In this document: positions 24,102-31,752 of the stretch, piece after piece | Layout: the number at the start of each line of letters is the position of its first letter | Position numbering within the stretch: position 1 is the first letter of the stretch | Program-made: the position numbers and the translations under genes | Notes under the pieces: generated by a model | The model's database searches: none | What the model was told of the DNA's origin: nothing | What the model saw: the letters and a program-made list of their open reading frames with translations, nothing else | Assembly (NCBI GenBank): GCA_031261745.1 | Contig: JAISJC010000102.1 | Coordinates: 1 to 45,670 of the forward strand | Reading direction: 5' to 3' | Source: Oscillospiraceae bacterium | GTDB taxonomy: Bacteria > Bacillota > Clostridia > Oscillospirales > Oscillospiraceae | Length of the DNA: 45,670 nucleotides

Positions 24102-25484
24102 ATGGCAAAGAAAATTGATGACGGTAATTTTGCCGTCGGAAGCGTTCGTATGCAGATAATGCGGCTCGCGTTGCCGATGACGGCGGCGCAGCTGATCAAT
24201 CTGCTGTACAGCATCGTGGACCGGATGTACCTCGGCCGAATGGCGGAATCCGGCTCCCTCGCGCTCACGGGCGTGGGGCTGGTTCTGCCGATAATCTCAA
24301 TCCTCAACAGCGTCGGCGGACTGTGCGGAACGGGCGGCGCGCCGCTGTTTTCAATCGCGCGCGGGCGCGGCGACGACGGCGAAGCCGAGAAGATTATGGG
24401 AAACTCGTTCTCGCTGCTGATGATTTTCGGCGTGATTCTGACGGCGGGCATCATTATCTTCAAGCGACCGATTCTGTACGCCTTCGGCGCGAGCGACGCG
24501 ACATATCCCTATGCGTCGCAGTACCTTTCAATCTATACGACGGGGACGCTTTTCGTGATGACAGGCCTCGGAATGAACCCGTTTATTAACGCGCAGGGCG
24601 CGGCAAAGCGCGGAATGCTGACGGTCGCGCTCGGCGCGGTCGTGAATATCGTCCTCGACCCGATTTTCATTTTCACGCTGCATATGGGCGTGCGCGGGGC
24701 CGCGCTTGCGACCGTTATCGCGCAGGGCTGTTCCGCCGTCTGGGTGCTGCTCTACCTCACGGGGCCGCGCTCGTTAATCCGTTTGAAACTCGCGGATTTG
24801 CGGCTGTCCGCGCGGTGCGTCGGGCGCATAATATCGCTCGGACTGTCGGGGTTCGTGATGAACCTGACAAATTCGCTCATTCAAATCGTCTGCAACAAGA
24901 CGCTCTCCGTCTACGGCGGAGACCTCTACATCGGCGTGATGACGGTCATAAACGCCGTGCGTGAGATTGTTTTTATGCCCGTTTCGGGTGTGAACGCGGG
25001 CGCGACGCCCGTAATGGGCTTCAATTACGGCGCGGGGGAGAACGGGCGGCTGCGCGCGGCAATCCGCTTTTCCACGACCGTCGCCGTGAGCTATACGCTT
25101 GCAATTTGGGCGGCGATTATGCTTGCGCCGCGCTTCTTCATCGGGATATTCTCGCCGGACCCGATGATTATCGAGACGGGCGTGCGCTCAATGCGGCTGT
25201 ATTTCGCGATGAGCGCGTTTATGTCGCTGCAAATGTCGGCGCAGGTCGTGTTCGTCGCGCTCGGCAAATCGAAACAGGCGGTGTTTTTCTCGCTGCTGCG
25301 AAAGGCGTTTATCGCCGCGCCGCTGACGCTGCTGCTGCCGCGCTTTTTTGGCGTGGACGGAGTTTTTATCGCGGACACCGTGTCGCAGATTATCGGCGGC
25401 CTCGCCTGCGGCGGAACGATGTACTTCACGCTTTATAAGCGGTTGGGGAAAGAAACCGACAGTCTACGGAACGTGGACATTTGA
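24102..25484 (+). CDS. MATE-family multidrug/Na+ antiporter
   Basis: Exports organic cations or other toxic compounds in exchange for Na+ or H+. The 460 residues have the twelve-helix MATE layout in two halves: first QIMRLALPMTAAQLINLLYSIVDRMYLGR, the repeat in the second half around GLSGFVMNLTNSLIQIV, and PVSGVNAGATPVMGFNYGAG. The ending KRLGKETDSLRNVDI is hydrophilic. It starts three bases after the acyltransferase stop. After it the base composition turns more AT-rich and no terminator is visible. Confidence 0.92.
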   Translation: MAKKIDDGNFAVGSVRMQIMRLALPMTAAQLINLLYSIVDRMYLGRMAESGSLALTGVGLVLPIISILNSVGGLCGTGGAPLFSIARGRGDDGEAEKIMGNSFSLLMIFGVILTAGIIIFKRPILYAFGASDATYPYASQYLSIYTTGTLFVMTGLGMNPFINAQGAAKRGMLTVALGAVVNIVLDPIFIFTLHMGVRGAALATVIAQGCSAVWVLLYLTGPRSLIRLKLADLRLSARCVGRIISLGLSGFVMNLTNSLIQIVCNKTLSVYGGDLYIGVMTVINAVREIVFMPVSGVNAGATPVMGFNYGAGENGRLRAAIRFSTTVAVSYTLAIWAAIMLAPRFFIGIFSPDPMIIETGVRSMRLYFAMSAFMSLQMSAQVVFVALGKSKQAVFFSLLRKAFIAAPLTLLLPRFFGVDGVFIADTVSQIIGGLACGGTMYFTLYKRLGKETDSLRNVDI

Positions 25485-25507
25485 CCAAAAAGTCTACGAC
25501 AAGTAGG

Positions 25508-25536
25508 TTGACAGTTAGAATATTGTGTGCCAAAAT
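25508..25536 (+). promoter_or_regulatory. Likely promoter of the small secreted protein gene
   Basis: Perfect TTGACA, 17 bases, CAAAAT. The leader would be about 87 bases. I saw no riboswitch-like fold in it. Confidence 0.45.
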
Positions 25537-25629
25537 ATAGAAAAGTATATGGAGGTACAGTCCGGTGGGTTATATAGTCACGCAAGGGTACGGAAGTTGA
25601 CAACACACAATCAGAAAGGAATTATTGAA

Positions 25630-26016
25630 ATGAAAGTTACAAAAAGACTTCTTACGTTAATCACAATTCTCGCGATTATACTCTCTGCAATGTCGTTCAC
25701 AGTTTACGCAACAGAGCCGGAGGTTGAAGAACCTATAATCGAAGAGCCAATTGCTGCGGAAGGAAACGGCGGCATCCATATGAACGTGAACTTACTCGGA
25801 CACACAGTAACTTGGTCGGCCAAAACCTCTACGGTTACCGGATTTACCGGTTATATCACTATGAGCAACAGTACCATTGCGGTGGCTACTATGACCAGTG
25901 CGAGTGGTACGTTAACCATACCCAGCAGTGTATCGGGTGCTTTATATTATCAAGGAAGTGTAAATTACGGTACCGCAACAATTGTAATAACACAAACCGC
26001 GCTTGGTTTTGTGTAA
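25630..26016 (+). CDS. Small secreted protein of unknown function
   Basis: Not recognised. The 128 residues have a clear signal peptide (about 1-30: basic KVTKR, hydrophobic LLTLITILAIILSAM, cleavage after VYA), an acidic Pro-Glu linker (EPEVEEPIIEEPIAAEG), then about 80 residues rich in Thr, Ser, Val and Gly with alternating beta-strand character (TSTVTGFTGYITMSNSTIAVATM) and no cysteine in the mature part. ATG 25630 is chosen because AAAGGA stands nine bases upstream and the signal peptide begins there. Codon use is visibly less GC-rich than in neighbouring genes, suggesting recent acquisition. The next gene, an XRE regulator, follows immediately. Confidence 0.7.
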   Translation: MKVTKRLLTLITILAIILSAMSFTVYATEPEVEEPIIEEPIAAEGNGGIHMNVNLLGHTVTWSAKTSTVTGFTGYITMSNSTIAVATMTSASGTLTIPSSVSGALYYQGSVNYGTATIVITQTALGFV

Positions 26017-26018
26017 TT

Positions 26019-26051
26019 ATGGAGCGTATTATTATGGAGCGTATTATGGAG
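26019..26051 (+). repeat. Three direct repeats ATGGAGCG at the regulator start
   Basis: ATGGAGCG occurs at 26019, 26034 and 26046, all in the same frame. Each copy offers both a start codon and a GGAG that can serve as ribosome site for the next copy, so three in-frame starts are possible. Confidence 0.85.
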
Positions 26052-26501
26052 CGTGAAGATTTGACCTTAGACGAACTTACGAAATACTTGAAAAATTTTC
26101 AAGTACCGGAATCTCTAAAAGAGCTTGCAACGACGGTGTGTGCTGTAAACCTTAATGAGGACAATGTAGGAACGGCATTCTGTAAATTTACAGATTACAT
26201 TGAGAAAGGTGATTTTGCCGACGACATTAAGCAGCTCGCCTTGACGGCTTACGCAAAAAAATATGAGGACCGGGTACAACAAGAGGTAAAAGCAACCGCG
26301 GAGAAAAACTTGACAGGGGAAATGATTAAGCGATTTCGTATGCAACGCGGGTTCTCACAGACACAACTCGCGGACGTGTTAGGCGTGTCCAACAAAGCAA
26401 TCTCAAAGTGGGAGAGCGGCAGCGGATTGCCGGATATTGCGTATCTTGTGCCGCTCGCGGACGCGCTCGGCGTGAGTACCGACGTGCTGCTCGGCAGATA
26501 A
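26046..26501 (+). CDS. XRE-family regulator with the helix-turn-helix at the C-terminus
   Basis: A DNA-binding protein of unknown target. From ATG 26046 it has 151 residues. An N-terminal helical part of about 85 residues (LTLDELTKYLKNFQVPESLKEL) has no recognised domain. The C-terminal 60 residues are a typical Cro/CI helix-turn-helix: MIKRFRMQRGFSQTQLADVLGVSNKAISKWESGSGLPD, ending LGVSTDVLLGR. In most small XRE proteins the helix-turn-helix is N-terminal, so the order here is reversed. ATG 26046 is preferred because GGAG lies six bases before it; 26034 and 26019 are in-frame alternatives. It may control the adjacent secreted protein gene. Confidence 0.78.
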   Translation: MEREDLTLDELTKYLKNFQVPESLKELATTVCAVNLNEDNVGTAFCKFTDYIEKGDFADDIKQLALTAYAKKYEDRVQQEVKATAEKNLTGEMIKRFRMQRGFSQTQLADVLGVSNKAISKWESGSGLPDIAYLVPLADALGVSTDVLLGR

Positions 26502-26512
26502 AAATTAGATGA

Positions 26513-26539
26513 AAAAACGCGGAGCGGCAATGCCGCTCC
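26513..26539 (-). terminator. Terminator of the 2-oxoacid oxidoreductase-acyl-CoA ligase operon
   Basis: An eight-bp stem (GGAGCGGC / GCCGCTCC) with a three-base loop. Read on the minus strand it is followed by GCGTTTTTT, a good T-run, 11 bases after the ligase stop. On the plus strand only GTTTCTGT follows, so it may also weakly end the XRE transcript. Confidence 0.75.
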
Positions 26540-26549
26540 GTTTCTGTAT

Positions 26550-28997
26550 CTACGCCGTTTCTATGTTCGCGGCCTTTTGCAGTCCCAGCTTTTCGACCGC
26601 GTCGTCGCGCATTTTGTATTTTAGGATTTTCCCCGCGGCGTTCATCGGGAACTCATCGACGAAATCGACGTAGCTCGGAACCTTGTGCTTCGCCATATTG
26701 TCGAGGACGTACTGCCGGACCTCGGTTTCCGTCAGCGTCTCGCCCTTTTTGATTACGACGCACGCCATAATCTCCTCGCCGTACGCCTCGCTCGGCACGC
26801 CGATGACCTGCACGTCGGAGATTTTCGGGTGCGTGTACAGGAATTCCTCAATCTCCTTGGGGTAGATATTCTCGCCGCCGCGGATAATCATATCTTTGAG
26901 CCGCCCCGTGATTTTGTAGTAGCCGTCGGGCGTTCGCATTGCGATGTCGCCCGTGTGGAGCCAGCCGTTTTTGTCGATTGCGGCGGCCGTCGCGTTCGGC
27001 ATTTTGTAGTAGCCCTTCATAATGTTGTACCCGCGCGCGACGAACTCGCCCGGCGTTTCGTCGGGTAAATCCTCGTACGTTTCGGGGTCAACAATCTTGC
27101 ACTCAATTTCGGGCAACGCCTTGCCGACCGTCGCGACGCGCAGCTCCTGCGAGTCGTCGGTGCTGGACATTGTGCAGCCGGGGGAGGATTCCGTCTGGCC
27201 GAAAACGATGACAATCTCCGACATATGCATCTTGTCCACGACGTCGCGCATTACGGGAACGGGGCAGGGCGAGCCCGCCATTATGCCCGTCCGCATATGC
27301 AAAAAGTCGTCGGAATTGAAGTCCGCGTGTTCGAGCATCGCGATGAACATCGTCGGAACGCCGTGGAAACACGTTATCGCGTTTTCTTTGATATTCGCGA
27401 GCGCGCCGCGCGGGGAGAACGCCGCCATCGGATACATCGCCGCGCAGTGCGATATCGACGCCGTCATCGCGAGAACCATTCCGAAGCAGTGGAACATAGG
27501 GACGTGAATCAACATTCTGTCGGCGGTGGACAAATCCATTCTGTCGCCGATACATTTGCCGTTGTTTACGATATTGCGGTGCGTCAGCATTACGCCTTTG
27601 GGATAGCCCGTCGTGCCGGAGGTGTACTGCATATTGCACACGTCGTCGGGGCTTATCGCAGCCTCGCGGCGGTAGACCTCCGCAATCTCGATAGTCGGCG
27701 CGAGCGCGAGCGCGTCCTCCCACGTCAAACAGCCGTCCTGCTTTGAGGTGACGTTGACGATGTGCCGCAGGAACGGCAGACGCTTGCAGTGCAGAGGTTT
27801 TGTTGCGTCAGCCGCCGCGAGTTCTGGGCAGAGTTCACGCATAATTCCGGCGTAGTCGGAATCTTTATAGCCGTCAATCATCACGAGCGTCTGAATGTCT
27901 GCCTGCCTCAGGAGATATTCCGCCTCGCGCACCTTGTACGCCGTGTTCACTGTTACGAGAACCGCGCCGATTTTCACGGTAGCCCAGAACGTGATGTACC
28001 ACTGCGGGACGTTCGTCGCCCATACGGCGACTTTGTTGCCGGGCTTAACGCCGAGCGCGATCAGGCTGCGCGCGAACTCGTCCACGTCGTCGCGGAATTG
28101 CGCGTAGGTGCGCTCGTACTCGCCGGTGTGGTACTTGAACGCCGTCTGGTTCGGGAACTTATCCGCGACGCGGTCGAGCATACGCGAGAACGTGAGGTCA
28201 ACCAGCTCGTCATACGGGAAAATGCGCTTGCCGGTGCCGCGCTTGTCGAGGTAGAAAGGCTTGTAGTCGTGAATTAAGTCGTACATCGCGCTCGTATAGC
28301 CGCGCAACGCCGCTTCCGGGTCTGCGAGAGTCTCCCCGCCGACGAGCGTCAGATGTCCGTGATAGTCGATCGAGCGGAGCGCGTGCTGCGCGTCAACGGA
28401 GATGCTCTCATCGGCGAGAAACGCGTTTGTGACGCGGACGTGGCGCACATACGCGCCGAGGTTCGCGATTGTCGTGTCGGCGGATTCATTTGAGGCGGCG
28501 GTCTCCGCGGGGTTCCACAGAACCGCGAGCGCGTCGTTCGCGAATTTTTCCAACAGTGAGCGCAGCTTTGATGAATCGGCAAACGCGCCGCGCGTTTCAA
28601 TCAGCAGCGTGACGCCGAGGTCGGCGGCATTGTCGACGAATTCGCCGACGAGGGCTTCGAGCTTTGCGATATCCGCGTCCGCGTAATGCGCGTCAAGCGC
28701 GACGTGGGCAATCCCAAGCAGGGAAGCGGCCTCAATCGCGGCGAACACCTGCCTGCGTGCCGTCGCGTCGTAACCCGCAACCCCGACGGCGACGCAGGGG
28801 ATTTCAATGCGGCTTTTTGTCAGGCGGCGCGTCACGATATTGCGCTCCGAAGCATCGTTAAGCAGGATTTTCACTTCAACGTGGTCATACGCGTACTCAA
28901 ACCCGTCAAGGCTGCGCGCGTTCTCGCTTTCGGTGAGAACTATATTGTCGAAAATCGAGTGCTTTTCGTAGATTTTTGTACTGTATGACAGCTTCAT
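26550..28997 (-). CDS. Fusion of a sugar-isomerase-like TIM barrel and an AMP-forming acyl-CoA synthetase
   Basis: The 815 residues join two domains. Residues about 1-235 look like a xylose-isomerase-like TIM barrel (GFEYAYDHVEVKI, LGIAHVALDAHY, LGVTLLIETRGAF). Of its usual metal ligands, the Glu in IETRG (134) remains, but the LWD aspartate is Asn162, the second His of HVHIKD is Arg188, and the late Glu appears as Val219. It therefore looks inactive. Residues about 265-815 are a complete ANL ligase: P-loop YTSGTTGYPKG (458-468), FGQTESSPG, GWLHTGDI, GRLKDMIIRGGENIYP and catalytic Lys790 in NAAGKILK. This half should activate a carboxylic acid with ATP and CoA; it is of medium/long-chain acyl type. 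The start overlaps the LeuA-domain gene by four bases. The acid is unknown, but the operon suggests a branched-chain acid. Confidence 0.85.
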   Translation of the reverse strand: MKLSYSTKIYEKHSIFDNIVLTESENARSLDGFEYAYDHVEVKILLNDASERNIVTRRLTKSRIEIPCVAVGVAGYDATARRQVFAAIEAASLLGIAHVALDAHYADADIAKLEALVGEFVDNAADLGVTLLIETRGAFADSSKLRSLLEKFANDALAVLWNPAETAASNESADTTIANLGAYVRHVRVTNAFLADESISVDAQHALRSIDYHGHLTLVGGETLADPEAALRGYTSAMYDLIHDYKPFYLDKRGTGKRIFPYDELVDLTFSRMLDRVADKFPNQTAFKYHTGEYERTYAQFRDDVDEFARSLIALGVKPGNKVAVWATNVPQWYITFWATVKIGAVLVTVNTAYKVREAEYLLRQADIQTLVMIDGYKDSDYAGIMRELCPELAAADATKPLHCKRLPFLRHIVNVTSKQDGCLTWEDALALAPTIEIAEVYRREAAISPDDVCNMQYTSGTTGYPKGVMLTHRNIVNNGKCIGDRMDLSTADRMLIHVPMFHCFGMVLAMTASISHCAAMYPMAAFSPRGALANIKENAITCFHGVPTMFIAMLEHADFNSDDFLHMRTGIMAGSPCPVPVMRDVVDKMHMSEIVIVFGQTESSPGCTMSSTDDSQELRVATVGKALPEIECKIVDPETYEDLPDETPGEFVARGYNIMKGYYKMPNATAAAIDKNGWLHTGDIAMRTPDGYYKITGRLKDMIIRGGENIYPKEIEEFLYTHPKISDVQVIGVPSEAYGEEIMACVVIKKGETLTETEVRQYVLDNMAKHKVPSYVDFVDEFPMNAAGKILKYKMRDDAVEKLGLQKAANIETA

Positions 28998-29368
28998 TGC
29001 TCCGCCTCCTTCAAGATTATTTTGTTCACGGCCGACAGATACGCGATGATTGCCGCGCCGATAATGTCACTCGAACGACCGGAACCGCTGAATGTCTCGG
29101 CGTTTGAGTGCAGTTTGATATTGGCTTCGCCGGATGCGTCCGCACCCTCGTTTATCGCGGTGATCTGAAATTCTTTGAGTTCAAAATCGCGACCGAGAGC
29201 CTTTGAGATGGCGTTAAACGCCGCGTCTACGGGGCCGTTTCCTATGGCTTCGCCGACGGCGGTTTTCGCGCCGTGGGTAATGCTGACGCCCGCCGTAGCG
29301 GTTACGCGCTCGCCGTCATTTTTGCCGCTGGACACCGTGTACCCGCGCAGCCTGTATATAGTTTCCAT
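28994..29368 (-). CDS. Free-standing LeuA allosteric (regulatory) domain protein
   Basis: All 124 residues correspond to the C-terminal regulatory domain of 2-isopropylmalate synthase (LeuA_dimer), with no catalytic barrel. The match is clear: an opening YRLRGYTVSSG strand, the GNGPVDAAFNAI turn (43-54), FQITAINEGADASGEANIKL and SGRSSDIIGAAIIAYLSAVNKI at the end. In LeuA this domain binds leucine and shuts the enzyme down. The gene begins six bases after the ilvE stop and overlaps the ligase fusion by ATGA. No catalytic leuA remnant is seen on either side, and flanking genes are intact, so this is not simply a broken leuA. I infer a leucine or 2-oxoacid sensor acting on a partner enzyme. Confidence 0.85.
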   Translation of the reverse strand: METIYRLRGYTVSSGKNDGERVTATAGVSITHGAKTAVGEAIGNGPVDAAFNAISKALGRDFELKEFQITAINEGADASGEANIKLHSNAETFSGSGRSSDIIGAAIIAYLSAVNKIILKEAEQ

Positions 29369-29374
29369 CTTTGG

Positions 29375-30454
29375 TCAGACCTCCAGTGTCCAGTTCTTGT
29401 CGTCCTTTATCTTTCCGGTCTGCACGCCGTAAAGCTCGTCATACAGACGCTGGGCAATCGCGCCGATTGCGCCGCCGTTAATCGCAAAATCGCTGTCGGA
29501 GAACACGAGCTTGCCGACGGGTGAGATGACCGCCGCCGTTCCCGACGCGAAAACCTCGTTGAGTCGTCCCTCAGCCGCCGCGCGGCGCACATCCTCGATA
29601 AGAAGTCTGCGCTCTGTGACGGGAACGCCCCAGGATTTGAGCAGCGCAATAACGGAATCGCGCGTCACGCCGGGGAGAATCGTGCCGAGAAGAGGCGCGG
29701 TGATGACCTCGCCGTCAATCACAAAGAATGCGTTGGAGGTGCCGATTTCCTCGACGTACTTATGCTCGATTGCGTCGAGCCAGAGTACCTGCTCGCAGCC
29801 TTTTGCGGCCGCGTTTGTCTGCGCTTTCAGGCTCGCGGCGTAGTTGCCGCCGATTTTCGCGAAGCCGGTGCCGCCCTGAACGGAGCGGACGTAGGTTTCC
29901 TCGACGAAAATCGAGGTCGAGAGCAGACCGCCGTCTGGCGTGTCGTAGTACGGTCCGACGGGGGAGCAGATGATGATGAATTTGTAGTGGTGCGCCGCGT
30001 GAACGCCGAGAAACGCCTCGTCCGCGAACATAAACGGGCGGATATACAGGCTCGTCCCCTCTTTTTCGGGAATCCAGTCGCGCTCGACATTGACGAGCGT
30101 TTTCACGGCCTCGACGAACATATCGGGGTCGTAGTCGGGCATACACATACGGTCGTTGGTCTTGCGGCCGCGCTCCGCGTTCATATACGGGCGGAACAGC
30201 AGAATTTTCCCGTCGCGCGTGCGGTACGCCTTCATACCCTCAAACATCTCCTGTCCGTAGTGCAGAACCGCCGCCGCGGGGTCGAGCGTGAGCGGGCCGT
30301 AGGGGACGATTTGCCCGTCGTGCCAGCCCTTTCCCTCGGTGTACTCCATTGTGAACATATGGTCGGTGAAAACCTTGCCGAATTTCAGTGTATTCGGGTC
30401 CGGCTTGGGCTTGGGATTAGTTGTTTTTGTTATTTTGAAATCATATTTTGACAT
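29375..30454 (-). CDS. ilvE: Branched-chain amino acid aminotransferase
   Basis: A PLP enzyme that interconverts leucine, isoleucine and valine with their 2-oxoacids using glutamate/2-oxoglutarate. The 359 residues are of the longer, eukaryote-like BCAT type. GQEMFEGMKAYRTRDG and RPYMNAERG are near the N-terminus; YIRPFMF lies near residue 137; the PLP lysine is Lys200 in GTGFAKIGGNYAAS; and EEIGTSNAFFV, LPGVTRDSV and the EVFASGTAAVISPV phosphate region follow. ATG 30454 is preceded by AAGGAG. It lies 15 bases after the oxidoreductase gamma subunit, which ties the oxidoreductase to branched-chain 2-oxoacids. Confidence 0.94.
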   Translation of the reverse strand: MSKYDFKITKTTNPKPKPDPNTLKFGKVFTDHMFTMEYTEGKGWHDGQIVPYGPLTLDPAAAVLHYGQEMFEGMKAYRTRDGKILLFRPYMNAERGRKTNDRMCMPDYDPDMFVEAVKTLVNVERDWIPEKEGTSLYIRPFMFADEAFLGVHAAHHYKFIIICSPVGPYYDTPDGGLLSTSIFVEETYVRSVQGGTGFAKIGGNYAASLKAQTNAAAKGCEQVLWLDAIEHKYVEEIGTSNAFFVIDGEVITAPLLGTILPGVTRDSVIALLKSWGVPVTERRLLIEDVRRAAAEGRLNEVFASGTAAVISPVGKLVFSDSDFAINGGAIGAIAQRLYDELYGVQTGKIKDDKNWTLEV

Positions 30455-30469
30455 TTTATTTATCTCCTT

Positions 30470-31000
30470 TTATTTGAACGCCTCAAACGCCGTGATATTC
30501 AGCGGAATCGTCGCGGCCTTTTTGCCGGTGAACGCCTTTTCGCGCATTACGCGCTCAATCGTTTCCTGTGCCACGACGTTCGTCGCGCGGATTGCCGCGC
30601 CGAGCATAACCATATTCGCGCCGCGCGGATTGCCGATTTCCTTTGCGATTTCAGCCGTCGGTACGTAAAGCACCGTGATATCCGTCCGAGTGGCTTTCTG
30701 GTCAACAATCGACGAGTTGATGAGCAGCGTGCCGCCGGGCTTGACAAGGCTCTCGAACTTGATAAGCGAGGGCAGGTTCATCGCGATTACGCAGTCCGCC
30801 TCGTAGATGAGCGGGGAGGACACGTCCTTGTCGGAGACGATGACGGTGCAGTTCGCGGTGCCGCCGCGCATTTCGGGACCGTAGGAGGGGTAATACGTCG
30901 TCGCCTTGTCCTCAAACATCGCGGCGTAGGTCACCATCTGACCCATAAGGATTATGCCCTGACCGCCGGAACCGGCAAAAAACAGTTTAGATGTAGCCAT
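30470..31000 (-). CDS. 2-oxoacid:ferredoxin oxidoreductase, gamma subunit (KorC/VorC type)
   Basis: The gamma part of a four-subunit, CoA-dependent 2-oxoacid oxidoreductase. The 176 residues begin KLFFAGSGGQGIILMGQMV, the family hallmark, then YYPSYGPEMRGGTANCTVIVSD and a C-terminal segment with RGANMVMLGAAIRAT. Its ATG overlaps the beta-subunit stop by one base (TAATG), so expression is coupled. Operon order delta-alpha-beta-gamma is that of KorDABC and VorDABC enzymes. Confidence 0.92.
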   Translation of the reverse strand: MATSKLFFAGSGGQGIILMGQMVTYAAMFEDKATTYYPSYGPEMRGGTANCTVIVSDKDVSSPLIYEADCVIAMNLPSLIKFESLVKPGGTLLINSSIVDQKATRTDITVLYVPTAEIAKEIGNPRGANMVMLGAAIRATNVVAQETIERVMREKAFTGKKAATIPLNITAFEAFK

Positions 31001-31752
31001 TATGCCTGCACCTCCTCAGGTTCGCGCTTCACGCCGAGCGGATAGTACGGAATCATATTCTCCGCGAGCCACTTCATCGCGTCCGGCGGGGTAACGCCCC
31101 AGTTCGTCGGGCAGGTCGAGAGAAATTCGACGAACGTGAAACCGAGGCCGGCTTTTTGAATCTCAAACGCGCGTCGGACGGCCTTTTTTGCGGCGCGGAT
31201 ATGCGCGGGTGTGTCGAGCGCGACGCGCTCCACATAGACGGCTCCGTCGAGCGTGGAAATAAGCTCCGAAACGCGAATCGGGTTGCCGGCCTGCGCCTTT
31301 GTGCGCCCGTCCTGACTGGTGGTCGAACGCTGACCGATCAGCGTCGTCGGAGCCATTTGGCCGCCGGTCATACCGTAAATGCAGTTGTTGATAAAAAACG
31401 TGGAGAACTTCTCGCCGCGTGCCGCCGCGTGGACAATCTCCGCCGTGCCGATTGATGCGAGGTCGCCGTCGCCCTGGTATGTGTAGACGATTTTGTCGGG
31501 GTGGACGCGGCGGATTCCCGACGCGACGGCGGGCGCACGCCCGTGCGCGGCCTCGCACATATCGACGTTCATAAACTTGTGCGCCTGAACGGAGCAGCCA
31601 ATCGGCGCGACGCCGATTGCGTTGCCGATTTCGCCCATCTCAACGAGTGTTTCCGTGATGAGCCGGTGCGCGATACCGTGAGTACAGCCGGGGCAGAAGT
31701 TCGTTTCGGTTCTAATCATTCCCTTTGTGTATGTAAAAACAGGTGTTGACAT
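31000..31752 (-). CDS. 2-oxoacid:ferredoxin oxidoreductase, beta subunit (thiamine-diphosphate binding)
   Basis: Holds thiamine diphosphate and part of the catalytic site. The 250 residues have NFCPGCTHGIAHRL (Cys20, Cys23), IGVAPIGCSVQAH and the cofactor motif QGDGDLASIGTAE (GDGD at 94-97) with the closing Asn residues in FFINNCIYGMTGGQMAPTT. AAGGAGGTC stands before the ATG. Together with alpha, gamma and the ferredoxin-like subunit it converts 2-oxoacid + CoA + oxidised ferredoxin to acyl-CoA + CO2 + reduced ferredoxin, and is in principle reversible. Confidence 0.93.
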   Translation of the reverse strand: MSTPVFTYTKGMIRTETNFCPGCTHGIAHRLITETLVEMGEIGNAIGVAPIGCSVQAHKFMNVDMCEAAHGRAPAVASGIRRVHPDKIVYTYQGDGDLASIGTAEIVHAAARGEKFSTFFINNCIYGMTGGQMAPTTLIGQRSTTSQDGRTKAQAGNPIRVSELISTLDGAVYVERVALDTPAHIRAAKKAVRRAFEIQKAGLGFTFVEFLSTCPTNWGVTPPDAMKWLAENMIPYYPLGVKREPEEVQA

